The notes: generated by a model from the sequence alone, not told the origin. A DNA stretch of 64,000 bases from DATMFV01 sp035555975 (GCA_035555975.1 DATMFV010000100.1:81913-145912), one strand, 5' to 3'. Shown: positions 24,642 through 33,208, counted from the first letter of the stretch. Numbers and translations are program-made.

Positions 24642-25334
24642 GTGAACCCGGCCGATCTCAATCACCACACGCTCGAGCGTCCCCCGACCCCGGAGGGACG
24701 CCCGGTGCGGTTGCAGACGGGGTTTGAGGAACTCGTCAACAGCGTCAGCCATGGCCTCGGGCTGGTGGTGATCCTGACCGCCGGGCCGTACCTGATTGCC
24801 GACCGTTCGTTCGATGGCTCGACCGCTTCGGTCTGGGGCGCGCTGATCTTCACGCTCACGGCGATTTTTCTCTACCTCGCCTCGACCACCTACCATACCC
24901 TGCCCCCCGGGCCTTCCAAGCAACGGCTCGACCGGATCGACCATGCGGCGATCTATTTCCTGATTGCCGGAACCTACACTCCCTTTGCCCTGACCGTCCT
25001 CCGGGGGCCCCTGGGGTGGACGCTGCTGGCCGTGATCTGGGCGATGGCGCTGGTCGGGGCGTACCTGAAGCTGGTCCACGGCATCACCCGGCGGAAACTC
25101 TCCACGGTGCTCTACCTCGTCATGGGATGGCTCGGCCTGGTGGCGATCCGGCCGCTTTACGCGCAGATCGGCACCGACGGGCTCTACTGGCTCATCGCGG
25201 GCGGGCTGGCGTACACGCTCGGCGTTATTTTTTACAGCCTTAAACGGGTGCCGTTTACGCACTGCATCTGGCACCTCTTCGTTCTCGCCGGAACCGCCTG
25301 CCATTATCTGGCGATTTTCCGTTACGCGAAATAA
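24642..25334 (+). CDS. Hemolysin III / PAQR family membrane protein
   Basis: A 230-residue seven-helix membrane protein. The family motif is FEELVNSVSHGLGLVV near the N-terminus. The YHTLPPGPSKQRLDRIDHAAIYFLIAGTYTPF region (in two parts) carries the SxxxH and metal-binding Asp/His residues of PAQR proteins, and a final HxxxH-like segment is CHYLAIF. Bacterial members (YqfA, Hly-III) are putative zinc-dependent hydrolases tied to membrane lipid homeostasis rather than proven hemolysins. The start is GTG 24642, ten bases after the prc stop; it lacks good ribosome-binding spacing, so the N-terminus is uncertain. Confidence 0.88.
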   Translation: MNPADLNHHTLERPPTPEGRPVRLQTGFEELVNSVSHGLGLVVILTAGPYLIADRSFDGSTASVWGALIFTLTAIFLYLASTTYHTLPPGPSKQRLDRIDHAAIYFLIAGTYTPFALTVLRGPLGWTLLAVIWAMALVGAYLKLVHGITRRKLSTVLYLVMGWLGLVAIRPLYAQIGTDGLYWLIAGGLAYTLGVIFYSLKRVPFTHCIWHLFVLAGTACHYLAIFRYAK

Positions 25335-25432
25335 CTTCCCCCTCTTCTCGCGGGAAGCCACCGCCGTACGCCTGCGCATTTGCGTAGCCTGATAAGATGG
25401 GTTCTGCTTTTTGTTGGAAAACGTTCAGCGCC

Positions 25433-25984
25433 ATGGCTCAGAAACACAACGTCAAGGTCGATGGAAAGGAGGCGGGGCACGCCGAGGTCATCCCGCCCCG
25501 GCGCGGCGCCTCGTCGCTTCCTGACGGGCTCTTTCCCGAAGGGATGGGCGACGACCCGATCGTCCGCCTCGTCGCGACCTTGATGGACAACGCCTTCAAG
25601 GTCCCGGGGACGCAGATCCGTTTCGGGCTCGACCCGCTGCTCGGCCTGCTGCCCGGGTTGGGCGACTCGGTCGGCTCGCTCATCTCCGTCGGGTTGATCG
25701 GCATCAGCGCGCGTTACGGGCTGCCGCGCATCGTGCTGGTGCGGATGGCGCTCAATGTGCTGGTCAACGGGGTGGTCGGGGCGATCCCGATCGTCGGCGA
25801 CGCCTTTTCGGTCTGGTTCAAGTCGAACGCGATGAATCACCGCCTCCTGATGCAGCACGCCGGGCCGCGCCGCGCCTCGACCACCGGCGACTGGCTTTTC
25901 GTCGGCGGGTTGATCGGCGGCGTCCTGCTACTGATCGGGCTCGCCTTTTTCGGGCTTTTTACATTGTTGCGGCTTCTTTTTTAA
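25433..25984 (+). CDS. DUF4112 domain-containing membrane protein
   Basis: A 183-residue protein with a hydrophilic N-terminus. The DUF4112 block is at about 50-150: LMDNAFKVPGTQIRFGLDPLLGLLPGLGD, read in two parts, then VLVNGVVGAIPIVGDAFSVWFKSN. A C-terminal membrane helix follows (about 160-180). DUF4112 proteins are small integral membrane proteins of unknown function. I use ATG 25433 (MAQKHN); an upstream in-frame ATG at 25397 would add 12 residues (GSAFCWKTFSA) that do not look family-like. Confidence 0.8.
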   Translation: MAQKHNVKVDGKEAGHAEVIPPRRGASSLPDGLFPEGMGDDPIVRLVATLMDNAFKVPGTQIRFGLDPLLGLLPGLGDSVGSLISVGLIGISARYGLPRIVLVRMALNVLVNGVVGAIPIVGDAFSVWFKSNAMNHRLLMQHAGPRRASTTGDWLFVGGLIGGVLLLIGLAFFGLFTLLRLLF

Positions 25985-25987
25985 TAG

Positions 25988-26002
25988 GATCCCTTCGGGA
26001 TC
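25988..26002 (+). terminator. Perfect 6-bp hairpin after the DUF4112 gene
   Basis: GATCCC-TTC-GGGATC starts four bases after the stop of the DUF4112 gene. Only a weak T-rich stretch follows, so this is a weak terminator candidate, or a leader hairpin of the kinase-etherase gene. Confidence 0.35.
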
Positions 26003-26023
26003 GTTACTTTCCCCACGTGAACC

Positions 26024-27805
26024 ATGAAAACCATTCTCGGCATTGAAGGCGGCGGTACGAAAACGGAATGGATCGCGTATTCCATCGCCGAACCGGGGGA
26101 GCGCGCCGCGCCGGTCGCCCCCCGTTCGGGGATTTTGCCGCCTTCCAACCTCCGGCTGATCTCCGATGAATCGCTCGAACGCCTGTTGCGGGTGTTGCCT
26201 CCCGAAGCGACCGATGTCGGCGTTTTTCTTGCCGGGTGTGTGACCGAGGGGGACCATGAACGCCTCCGCGCGCTGGTGCGCGGGGTCTGGCCCGATGCCG
26301 CCATCCTCGTCGGGAGCGATCGGGAGTCGGGCTTTGCCGCCGCGTTTCACGGAGCCGACGGCGTGGCCGTGATCGCCGGGACCGGTTCGGCGATTACCGG
26401 AAAATGCGGCGATCTCACCGACAACGCGGGCGGGTGGGGGCACCTGCTCGGGAGCGCGGGGAGCGGTTACCGGCTCGCCATGCAGGCGCTCCGGCAGGTT
26501 CTCTGGAGTTACGATCTGACCCGCCGCGTCACCTCGCCCGGCGAAGCAATCCTCGCCCGCCTCGGTCTCAACCGGCTGGAGGACCTGATCGCGTGGGCTG
26601 CCGATGCCGAAAAGATGGCGATCGCCCGGCTGGCCCCCGTGGTGTTCGAAGCGGCGAAGGAGGGGGACCGCGCCATGGCGGCGATCCTCGACGAAGGGGC
26701 CGCAACTCTCGCCGAAGGGGCGGCTGCGGTCGCCCGTCGGCTGGCGCTGCCGCAGGCCGATATCCGGTTGCAGGGAGGGCTTTTCGTCCATTACCCGGAA
26801 TATGTCGGGCGGTTTGAGGAGCGGCTCGCGGCATTCTTGCCGAAGGCGAACGTTGCGGTCTGCACCGTTTCGGGAGCCGAGGGAGCCGCCTGGCTCGCTT
26901 CGCGCCGGAACCCGCCGACGGCTCCGCTCGCCCGCCCGTTCGCGCGGTATGCCCCGCCGATCGCCCCGGCGCTGGAAGTCGATACGGAGGAACTGGCCAA
27001 CGCCGCGACCGAGCAGGTCAACCCCCGTTCCGCCCGGCTCGACGAACTTTCCAACCTGGAACTGGTCGATCTTTTCATCGCGGAGGAGGCCCACGTCGCC
27101 GAAGCGCTCAAGGCCGCGCGCGACACGCTGGCCGAAGCGATCGAACTGGTCGCCGGAGCGTTGCGACGCGGCGGGCGGCTTTTCTACGTCGGCGCGGGGA
27201 CGAGCGGTCGGCTCGGTACGCTCGACGCGAGCGAGATCCCGCCGACTTTCGGGGTTGATCCGCGCATCGTGCAGGCGATCATGGCCGGTGGGGCGACCGC
27301 GCTTTACCGTTCGGTCGAAGGGGCCGAGGACCACCCGGAAGCCGGGGGGCTGGCGATCCTCGACCACCGCGTGCAGGCCGGGGATGTCGTCTGCGGTATC
27401 ACCGCCAGCGGGCGGACGCCGTTTGTGCTCGGCGCGTTGCACGAGGCCCGTGCCGCCCTGGCCCATACTGTTTTGCTCACCTGCAACCCGGCGCGCAAAC
27501 GGCACGCTCCGGCGTGGGATATCGAGATCGACCTGCCGACCGGGCCGGAACTGCTCACCGGTTCCACGCGGCTCAAGGCCGGGTCGGCGACGAAACTGGC
27601 GCTCAACCTCCTCTCCACCGGGGCGATGATCCGGCTCGGCAAGGTGCGCGGCAACCTGATGTCGGGCGTACGGGTCTCCAACGTCAAATTGCGCGAGCGG
27701 GCGATCCGCACCGTGGCCCGCACCCTGCGGGTGACCCCGGCGGAGGCCGAAGCGCTCCTTGCGGGGAATGACTGGCAGTTGGACGGGGTGCTCCGCTCCC
27801 GGTAA
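26024..27805 (+). CDS. murQ: Bifunctional amino-sugar kinase (BadF/NagK-like) fused to MurNAc-6-phosphate etherase
   Basis: A 593-residue two-domain cytosolic enzyme. Residues 1-310 are an ASKHA kinase of the BadF/BadG/NagK group: phosphate-1 loop IEGGGTKTEW (6-15), GTGSAITG, and GGWGHLLGSAGSGYRLA. From about residue 330 it is MurQ: NPRSARLDELSNLELVDLF, then the GCKR/MurQ signature GAGTSGRLGTLDASEIPPTF (about 390-409) with the catalytic Glu, and GAEDHPEAG with the second acidic residue. The inferred sequence is phosphorylation of MurNAc (or GlcNAc) followed by lactyl-ether cleavage of MurNAc-6-P to GlcNAc-6-P, that is peptidoglycan sugar recycling in one polypeptide. The convergent symporter four bases downstream could import the sugar. 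Confidence 0.9.
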   Translation: MKTILGIEGGGTKTEWIAYSIAEPGERAAPVAPRSGILPPSNLRLISDESLERLLRVLPPEATDVGVFLAGCVTEGDHERLRALVRGVWPDAAILVGSDRESGFAAAFHGADGVAVIAGTGSAITGKCGDLTDNAGGWGHLLGSAGSGYRLAMQALRQVLWSYDLTRRVTSPGEAILARLGLNRLEDLIAWAADAEKMAIARLAPVVFEAAKEGDRAMAAILDEGAATLAEGAAAVARRLALPQADIRLQGGLFVHYPEYVGRFEERLAAFLPKANVAVCTVSGAEGAAWLASRRNPPTAPLARPFARYAPPIAPALEVDTEELANAATEQVNPRSARLDELSNLELVDLFIAEEAHVAEALKAARDTLAEAIELVAGALRRGGRLFYVGAGTSGRLGTLDASEIPPTFGVDPRIVQAIMAGGATALYRSVEGAEDHPEAGGLAILDHRVQAGDVVCGITASGRTPFVLGALHEARAALAHTVLLTCNPARKRHAPAWDIEIDLPTGPELLTGSTRLKAGSATKLALNLLSTGAMIRLGKVRGNLMSGVRVSNVKLRERAIRTVARTLRVTPAEAEALLAGNDWQLDGVLRSR

Positions 27806-27809
27806 CTCC

Positions 27810-29438
27810 CTACGCCTCCGGCATCGGCTTGTCCGCCTGTCTGGCGACGTGTTCCCTTGCCAGTTCCACCTGCCGGTTCGGCGTGCGGAAGAGGAGGCCG
27901 ACGGCGACGGTGACGATCGTCCCGATCATGATCCGCCACGGGAAGGTGACCCGGACCAGCCAGTCGGGCTGCCAGAGCGGGACTTCGTGTTCGATCGGGT
28001 GAAAGAGCACCCAGATGTCGTTGTGCAGGCCGCTGAAGAGCGCCACGACGACGAACCCGATGAACATGGCGATCAGGTTGCCGACCTCGCTACCGCGCGT
28101 GCGGGTCAGCATCCCGATCAGGAAAATCCCGAGCAGCGAGCCGTAGGTGTAGCCGAAGATGCCGAGGACGATCGGGATGATCCGCGCCTGGAGGACGATC
28201 GCCGCATACGCCGTGACGGAACCGATGATGATCAGCAGGATCGAAAAGATGACCGTACCCCAGCGGGCGGTCCGGACGATCTGCGCCTGCGTCGCCCCGG
28301 GGCGGATGTACGGCAGGTAGAAATCTTCGGTGAAGCTGGTGGCGAGCGCGTTGAGCGCGGTCGAGAGCGACCCCATCGCCGTCGCGAAAACCCCGGCGAT
28401 CAAAAGCCCCCGCACCCCCGGCGGCATGCCGTGGAGGATGTAGTAGGCAAACGGGTTGAGCTTTTCAGGGTCCTGATACAACGCCCAGAGCAGCACGCCG
28501 ACGGCGAGAAAGCAGAGGACCAGCGGAATATCGGCCAGCCCCGAGCCGATCAGCGCCAGACGGCTCTTGGTGTAGTTCTTGGCGGTGAGCATCCGTTGCA
28601 CCATGTCCTGGTCGGTCCCATGGGTCGCCATCGTCAGGAAGGTGGCCCCGAGCAGGGCGGACCAGATCGTGTAATCGCTCTCCAGAATGCCGCGTACGTT
28701 GCCGAGGAACGAGACGCCGGGCTGGATGCCGCTGTCAAAAAAGGCGAGATCCTTCGGCCCTTGCAGGATGGCGAGCGCTCCATTGAGACCGCCGGGAATC
28801 TGCGTGAGCAGCAGCCAGATGGCAAACCCGAGCGCGCCGAACATGACGGTCGCCTGGATCACGTCGGTCCAGACCACGGCCTTGATCCCGCCGATCGTCG
28901 TATAGATCGCGGTGATGACCGAAAGGAAGGTGAGCGAACCGATGTAGACCCAGAGCTGCTGCATGAGGGTCAGTTCCACGCCGGTGATCATCTCGTAGGC
29001 GAGCACCAGCACCACGGCGGCAACGTAAAGCCGCGTCCCGCTGGCGAGCGCACGGGTGAACAGAAAAAGCCCGGAGGCGACGTTTTTGGTCCGCGTGCCG
29101 AAGCGGACCCTCAGGAAATCGTAGATCGAGACGACCCGGTAGTCGTAATACGGCTTGAGGAAGACAAACGCGATGATGACCCGCGCCAGCACGGTGCCGA
29201 GCGCCAGTTGCGCGTAGGTGAAGTTGCGATGGGCGTACCCTTCGTTGGGTGCGCCGAGAAAGGTCGCCGCGCTTGTTTCCGCCGCGATGATGGAGGCAAG
29301 CACCGCCCACCACGGGATGTCGCGGTTGCCGATGGCAAAGCTCTCCATCGTCTTGCTCCCCCGGCCTTTGTAGATCCCGATGCCGAGAACGGCCACGAAG
29401 TAGAGGAGGATGACAAACCCGTCGAGCAACCATTGCAT
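27810..29438 (-). CDS. Sodium:solute symporter (SSS family)
   Basis: A 542-residue polytopic inner-membrane transporter of the LeuT-fold SSS family with about 13-14 hydrophobic segments. Family features are IYKGRGSKTMESFAIGNRDIPWW near the start (read in two parts) and ETSAATFLGAPNEGY in TM2. ILHGMPPGVRGLLIAGVFATAMGSLSTALNALAT (read in two parts) in the C-terminal half contains the Na2-site Ser/Thr residues. Sugar, sialic acid, inositol and amino-acid transporters all fall in this group. ATG 29438 begins directly before the first helix. The neighbouring MurNAc/GlcNAc enzyme makes an amino sugar a reasonable substrate, but this is context only. Three short direct repeats lie 38 bp upstream. 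Confidence 0.88.
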   Translation of the reverse strand: MQWLLDGFVILLYFVAVLGIGIYKGRGSKTMESFAIGNRDIPWWAVLASIIAAETSAATFLGAPNEGYAHRNFTYAQLALGTVLARVIIAFVFLKPYYDYRVVSIYDFLRVRFGTRTKNVASGLFLFTRALASGTRLYVAAVVLVLAYEMITGVELTLMQQLWVYIGSLTFLSVITAIYTTIGGIKAVVWTDVIQATVMFGALGFAIWLLLTQIPGGLNGALAILQGPKDLAFFDSGIQPGVSFLGNVRGILESDYTIWSALLGATFLTMATHGTDQDMVQRMLTAKNYTKSRLALIGSGLADIPLVLCFLAVGVLLWALYQDPEKLNPFAYYILHGMPPGVRGLLIAGVFATAMGSLSTALNALATSFTEDFYLPYIRPGATQAQIVRTARWGTVIFSILLIIIGSVTAYAAIVLQARIIPIVLGIFGYTYGSLLGIFLIGMLTRTRGSEVGNLIAMFIGFVVVALFSGLHNDIWVLFHPIEHEVPLWQPDWLVRVTFPWRIMIGTIVTVAVGLLFRTPNRQVELAREHVARQADKPMPEA

Positions 29439-29476
29439 ATGAGGGGCGAGCGTTTCACATTTTCGCCGGGATCGCA

Positions 29477-29517
29477 ATCAAAACGCACATCAAAACGCGC
29501 TGCCGACATCAAAACGC
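29477..29517 (-). promoter_or_regulatory. Three ATCAAAACGC direct repeats before the symporter gene
   Basis: Copies at 29477-29486, 29489-29498 and 29508-29517 start 12 and 19 bp apart. They lie 38 bp upstream of the symporter start, on the strand read as GCGTTTTGAT. They may be activator or repressor half-sites for the symporter. The spacing is irregular, so a single oligomeric regulator is not certain. Confidence 0.45.
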
Positions 29518-29561
29518 GCAGCCCAAACTTGGCGCGCCACGAGTCGTCCGCAGAGCGGTCT

Positions 29562-29590
29562 GATCACACAATCCAACGATCCGATCACAT
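29562..29590 (+). promoter_or_regulatory. AraC-type operator A: GATCACA direct repeat, 21-bp period
   Basis: GATCACA at 29562 and GATCACAT at 29583 are exactly 21 bp apart. The site ends 45 bp before the start of the secreted protein gene at 29636. The same element occurs at 32246-32274 and 33131-33159 around the AraC-family gene. A leader hairpin, GAGAATG...CATTCTC (29607-29628), lies between this site and the start codon. Confidence 0.75.
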
Positions 29591-29635
29591 GAGATAGTTA
29601 TTCTTTGAGAATGAAAATCGCCATTCTCCTTTTCC

Positions 29636-30502
29636 ATGAAAACCGGATTTCTCCCTGTCGCCAAAGCCGTTTGCATCACGGCCATCCTTTCATCCTCCGC
29701 CTTGCAGGGCGGGGAGCTTTTTTTCGATGGCAACCCTCGGGACGGCAGCCCGAAGGATGACCAGGGAAACGAACTGGAACGCTCGACTCTGGAGGGTGAA
29801 GAGGTTTTCGTTCTTCGGAACAAAAGAATCTGGCTTCTGGAACCGATGATTGAGGTGGACCTGGCCAAAAGCTACCATCTTCTCGCCGAGATGCGCTCTG
29901 CGGAGGGGCTCCCTCCTGCCAGCGCGAACTTCGGGGTTTACATGTACGACGCGCGGAAGCGGTTGATCTCGATCCGCCATGTTGGCGTGAAAGAGGGAAC
30001 GCTGACAACGCTGGTCAAACCGGTGGAGGCGGGAAGCCGGGAAGTCTGGCTGGAGAGCGGATGGCATTGGGTCAAACCGGCTCACTACCATGCTCTGGCG
30101 TTCGGGGCGAAAGAGGATTTCTCCGATCTTCCCAATTTTACGGTCTCGCCGCAGGTCGAGAAAGCGGAAAAGACCCCGGAGGGATGGAAAGTCACCCTGA
30201 AAGAACCGATGACGAAAAGTTTCCCGGCGGGAACCACGGTGCGGCAACACCAGGCCTGGGAGCCGGGGCTTCACCGGGTGGCCCAGGGATGGGTGCCGAC
30301 GGCGTGGACGAAGTATGAGACCGTGCTGCATGGCGAAGCGCCTTTTGGCACGCCGAAGGACCGCTTCTGGAAAGGGACACGCTATGTCAAAGTGATGGTG
30401 AGGCGGTGGAACTGGAATCGCATCCCTGAAAAGGAAGCTATCCTGTACATCAGGAAGATCTCTTTGCGTGAAGTGCCGACCGTATCGGAACCGACGCCAT
30501 AG
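29636..30502 (+). CDS. Secreted beta-rich protein of unknown function (possible CBM)
   Basis: A 288-residue exported protein with signal peptide (about 1-25, ending SSALQG). The rest is a single beta-rich domain with many aromatic residues (NFGVYMYDARKRLISIRHVG, WLESGWHWVKPAHYHALAFG, KVMVRRWNWNRIPEKEAILYI), a composition typical of carbohydrate-binding or jelly-roll modules. I do not recognise a named family. It carries no PEP-CTERM or LPXTG-type anchor. Its promoter region holds AraC-type site A, so it probably belongs to the regulon of the regulator at 32320 despite lying beyond the convergent PEP-CTERM gene. The leader lacks a Shine-Dalgarno site and contains a short hairpin. Confidence 0.7.
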   Translation: MKTGFLPVAKAVCITAILSSSALQGGELFFDGNPRDGSPKDDQGNELERSTLEGEEVFVLRNKRIWLLEPMIEVDLAKSYHLLAEMRSAEGLPPASANFGVYMYDARKRLISIRHVGVKEGTLTTLVKPVEAGSREVWLESGWHWVKPAHYHALAFGAKEDFSDLPNFTVSPQVEKAEKTPEGWKVTLKEPMTKSFPAGTTVRQHQAWEPGLHRVAQGWVPTAWTKYETVLHGEAPFGTPKDRFWKGTRYVKVMVRRWNWNRIPEKEAILYIRKISLREVPTVSEPTP

Positions 30503-30596
30503 TTCGCACGTTGGTTCCCGGCACAACCTCCAGCGACGCGGCGGACGCGGAGGTCCGCCCCAGGCGCTGCCGCGCCTTGAGTCAACAGCGCTGGGT

Positions 30597-32042
30597 TTAC
30601 GATTGCGTTTTTCCAAACCGGACGGCTCCGAGGATGGCCATGCCGAGCAGGAGGGCGGAGAGGGTGCCCGGTTCCGGGATGGTGGTCACTGAAAGGAGGC
30701 CGGTATCGGTCTGGAAGACGAAGGTGGAATCGCCCAGCGTGCCTTCCCAGAGGTTGAGCCCGGTCAGCGAGAGCGCGCCTTCGAAGGCCCCGCTCAAGGT
30801 GATGGCTTCGAGATTGGTAAAGTCGCCTGCCGCTGTGCCGTCAAAGAGCTGCCAGGTGGCGTTTTCCGTGGCCTGGCCGAAGGCGAGATCCAGCGTGCCG
30901 TCGAACAAGGCGTTCCCGCCGCTCTCCAGGGTGAAGCGGTCGGCTTCGGTTGCGCTGGTGATTTGGAAGCGCAAGATTCCCTCTTCGAGAAGCGAAAAAG
31001 CGCCCCCGTCGGCCACTGTGACCTGTGCGTTGTCCAGAGAGCCGGAAACATGGAACGCCCCGGCTTCCACGCTGGTCGCGCCCGAGTAGGTATTCTCTCC
31101 TTCGAGGATCAGCGTGCCCGCGCCGGCTTTGGCCAGCTCGAAATCGCCGGAGATCGCCTGTTTCCACGTGGTCGTGTTGTGAAGGGTGAGGGTGCTGTCA
31201 GCGGTCAGTGTGGTGGTCTGGCTGTTGGAGGCGTCGGTGATGAAATCGGCGTTATTGGCGGCTGTGTCGGCGGAACCGAGTTGAATCGTCCCCGCCAGCA
31301 CGATCGGGTTCCAGAGGGTGCGGGTGAGCGTGCCGTCGTTATAGGATTGCACGGTTCCGTTTTCAAGTGTCAGCGTGCCGGCGCCAAACGGGTTTTCGTT
31401 GGCCGTTCCGGAGTCGGCAAATCGAACCACACCCTCGCGGAGCGTGAAACCGCCCGTATAGGTGTTGCTACGGAAAACCGTGCTGTTGATTGGGAAGAAC
31501 TGTAGGCTGCTGCTTCCGGTTTTGATGATGCCGCCATTGCCGGTGACCGGCGCATTAAGAATGATCGACCGGTCGGCGTGCATGACACCGGTGACCGTGA
31601 GTTCCAGCTCGAGAGGACGCGTGGATGGGCCATTGATCTGAAAGACGCCGTCGGTTCCGAAATTGCCGATGAGCAGAGTGACGCTTTCATCCCCAATCGT
31701 GGTGCTCAACCCGTGCAGTCTAAGGACGCCGACGATCTTATCGTTAACCGCCCCGATGCGCGTAAAACCTTCGCCGGTCTTGGTAAGGGCTCCTGCATTG
31801 CGAATGCCGAGAGGATTGTCCGTGCCGTAGCCCTGATTGAAGTTGATGCTAACGAGTCCGTCGAAATCGTTGAAATGAGCCTCCGAGGTAGCGGTCGGGC
31901 GGCCGGCGGTCCATAAGCTGTCATCATTCCATAAGTCTTGGTGGTCGCCCAGCCAGGTGGTTTGCAGCGCCATCAGAGGGCTGTTGGCGAGGAGGAGAAG
32001 CGCGGCCAGACTCGGGAGGATAGGGAGGGTTTTCTTGATCAT
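30597..32042 (-). CDS. PEP-CTERM protein with autotransporter-type beta-strand repeat
   Basis: A 481-residue exported protein with signal peptide (about 1-24, ending PLMA). WLGDHQDLWNDDSLW starts a beta-helix region with a PATR-like repeat GAGTLILEGENTYSGATSV followed by GAFHVSGSLDNAQVTV. These repeats are common in passenger domains and surface proteins. The end is TIPEPGTLSALLLGMAILG plus a short basic tail, an exosortase signal. I chose ATG 32042 because the signal peptide begins there; longer in-frame starts reach into the regulator gap. It is divergent from the AraC gene, and site C (32246-32274) lies about 200 bp upstream, giving a long leader. It is likely a surface scaffold for the locus 3 glycan-handling proteins. 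Confidence 0.87.
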   Translation of the reverse strand: MIKKTLPILPSLAALLLLANSPLMALQTTWLGDHQDLWNDDSLWTAGRPTATSEAHFNDFDGLVSINFNQGYGTDNPLGIRNAGALTKTGEGFTRIGAVNDKIVGVLRLHGLSTTIGDESVTLLIGNFGTDGVFQINGPSTRPLELELTVTGVMHADRSIILNAPVTGNGGIIKTGSSSLQFFPINSTVFRSNTYTGGFTLREGVVRFADSGTANENPFGAGTLTLENGTVQSYNDGTLTRTLWNPIVLAGTIQLGSADTAANNADFITDASNSQTTTLTADSTLTLHNTTTWKQAISGDFELAKAGAGTLILEGENTYSGATSVEAGAFHVSGSLDNAQVTVADGGAFSLLEEGILRFQITSATEADRFTLESGGNALFDGTLDLAFGQATENATWQLFDGTAAGDFTNLEAITLSGAFEGALSLTGLNLWEGTLGDSTFVFQTDTGLLSVTTIPEPGTLSALLLGMAILGAVRFGKTQS

Positions 32043-32245
32043 GGGTTTGGTCGTTTGGGGGGGGATGAAGCATTGGCGGTGGAGGATGATGATCCGTTTC
32101 GAGAAAACTAGCTTCTTATCCCTCTCTCCATCACCGGTTTCCCGGAACGGGAGGGAGGCTGTTTCTGCTTGTGCGAAGGGTGGAGCGAAGTGTATGAATA
32201 ACGCACAGAGCGTCCTGTTTTCCCTGTCATGATTCAACCCTGCTG

Positions 32246-32274
32246 ATGTGATCTGATGCTGATGTTTTGTGATC
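32246..32274. promoter_or_regulatory. AraC-type operator C: GATCACA direct repeat, 21-bp period, inverted orientation
   Basis: TGTGATC at 32247 and 32268 are 21 bp apart; on the minus strand this reads GATCACA-N14-GATCACAT. It sits in the divergent gap, 45 bp before ATG 32320 of the AraC gene and about 200 bp before the PEP-CTERM start, so it could serve both genes. Confidence 0.75.
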
Positions 32275-32319
32275 GTGTCCTCTTGTTCTCCCCCTTTTTT
32301 ATCAAAAATCGTGAACGAA

Positions 32320-33111
32320 ATGCACCATGAGCCGATCATTACCGCGACGAAAGCCGGAGTCCGGGAGACGCGGACTTCTCCCAGTTATGAGCTTCGTGTG
32401 GATAGTGATCTTCCCCGGAGACACAGGGTGATTCTTCAGTGGACGCTCTCCGGGCGGGGCATCTTTGAGCTTGAGGGACGGAAATGGGAGCTTCGGCCCG
32501 AGAAGGCCTTCATCGCCCTGCAACCCGAGAATGGCCGCTTTTATTACCCGCCAAAAGGGAGGGAAGCCTGGACTTTTTCATGGATTGATTTTCTGGGACC
32601 GATGGCCAAGGATGCTTTCAGGCAGTTCCGCGATCAGTTCGGGCCGGTGGTGGAACTGCGGGAAAATTCACTGCCTGCGATCCGCCTCAGTCGGCTCATT
32701 GCCGATGTAGCGAGCAAAAAGCCGCGCAGCCGCTGGGAGACGAGCGTTCAGGCTTATACCTTTCTGATGGAATGGTGGCAGGAGGCGATCCAGCCGCTGA
32801 CCGGGTCGATGATGATCGAGACCGTCGTCAAGCTCTGCGAAGCGCATGAATACGAGCTTTTCACCGTCAAGGAACTGGCCGCCGAATGCGGGGTGAGCCG
32901 CGAGGGTTTTACGCGGATCTTCAAGCGGTTTATGGGGACTTCTCCCGCAGCCTACCTGCGCGAGCGGAGGCTCAAGGCGGCGGCAACGCTTTTGAAAGGC
33001 TCCGCGCTTTCGCTCCCCGAGATCGCCCGGAAAACCGGCTTTTCATCGGGGCATCATCTCATGACGGCGCTGCGTCGGCGCTACGGAGTCATTACCAGCG
33101 AGCTTCGGTAG
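32320..33111 (+). CDS. AraC/XylS family transcriptional regulator
   Basis: A 263-residue regulator. The N-terminal cupin-like AraC ligand domain covers about 1-150 (RHRVILQWTLSGRGIFELEG, then FIALQPENGRFYYPPKG), followed by a C-terminal double HTH at about 165-263. HTH1 is FTVKELAAECGVSREGFTRIFKRF; HTH2 is LPEIARKTGFSSGHHLMTALRRRYG (both read in parts). The family senses sugars and usually activates transcription from 21-bp-spaced direct repeats near the -35 element, exactly the geometry seen at three sites around this gene. I chose ATG 32320; GTG 32269 lies inside site C and GTG 32311 is a minor alternative. The ligand is unknown. Confidence 0.92.
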   Translation: MHHEPIITATKAGVRETRTSPSYELRVDSDLPRRHRVILQWTLSGRGIFELEGRKWELRPEKAFIALQPENGRFYYPPKGREAWTFSWIDFLGPMAKDAFRQFRDQFGPVVELRENSLPAIRLSRLIADVASKKPRSRWETSVQAYTFLMEWWQEAIQPLTGSMMIETVVKLCEAHEYELFTVKELAAECGVSREGFTRIFKRFMGTSPAAYLRERRLKAAATLLKGSALSLPEIARKTGFSSGHHLMTALRRRYGVITSELR

Positions 33112-33130
33112 GGAAAAAAGGGGGGGGTGA

Positions 33131-33159
33131 GATCACAAAATCATGGTATCCGATCACAT
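33131..33159 (+). promoter_or_regulatory. AraC-type operator B: GATCACA direct repeat, 21-bp period
   Basis: GATCACA at 33131 and GATCACAT at 33152 lie 21 bp apart, 49 bp before the start of the large secreted enzyme gene at 33209. With sites A and C this defines a three-site local regulon. The segment ATCCGATCACAT is identical in A and B. Confidence 0.75.
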
Positions 33160-33208
33160 TGCTGAAGTGGGCAAGGGAAGAGAGGTGAGGCATATTGGCC
33201 GGTAATTG

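Noticed and set aside
27759..29597. A 612-codon plus-strand frame opposite the symporter
   Set aside because: The complementary frame is a clear SSS transporter. The plus frame is a low-complexity Asp/Glu/Arg/His-rich shadow.
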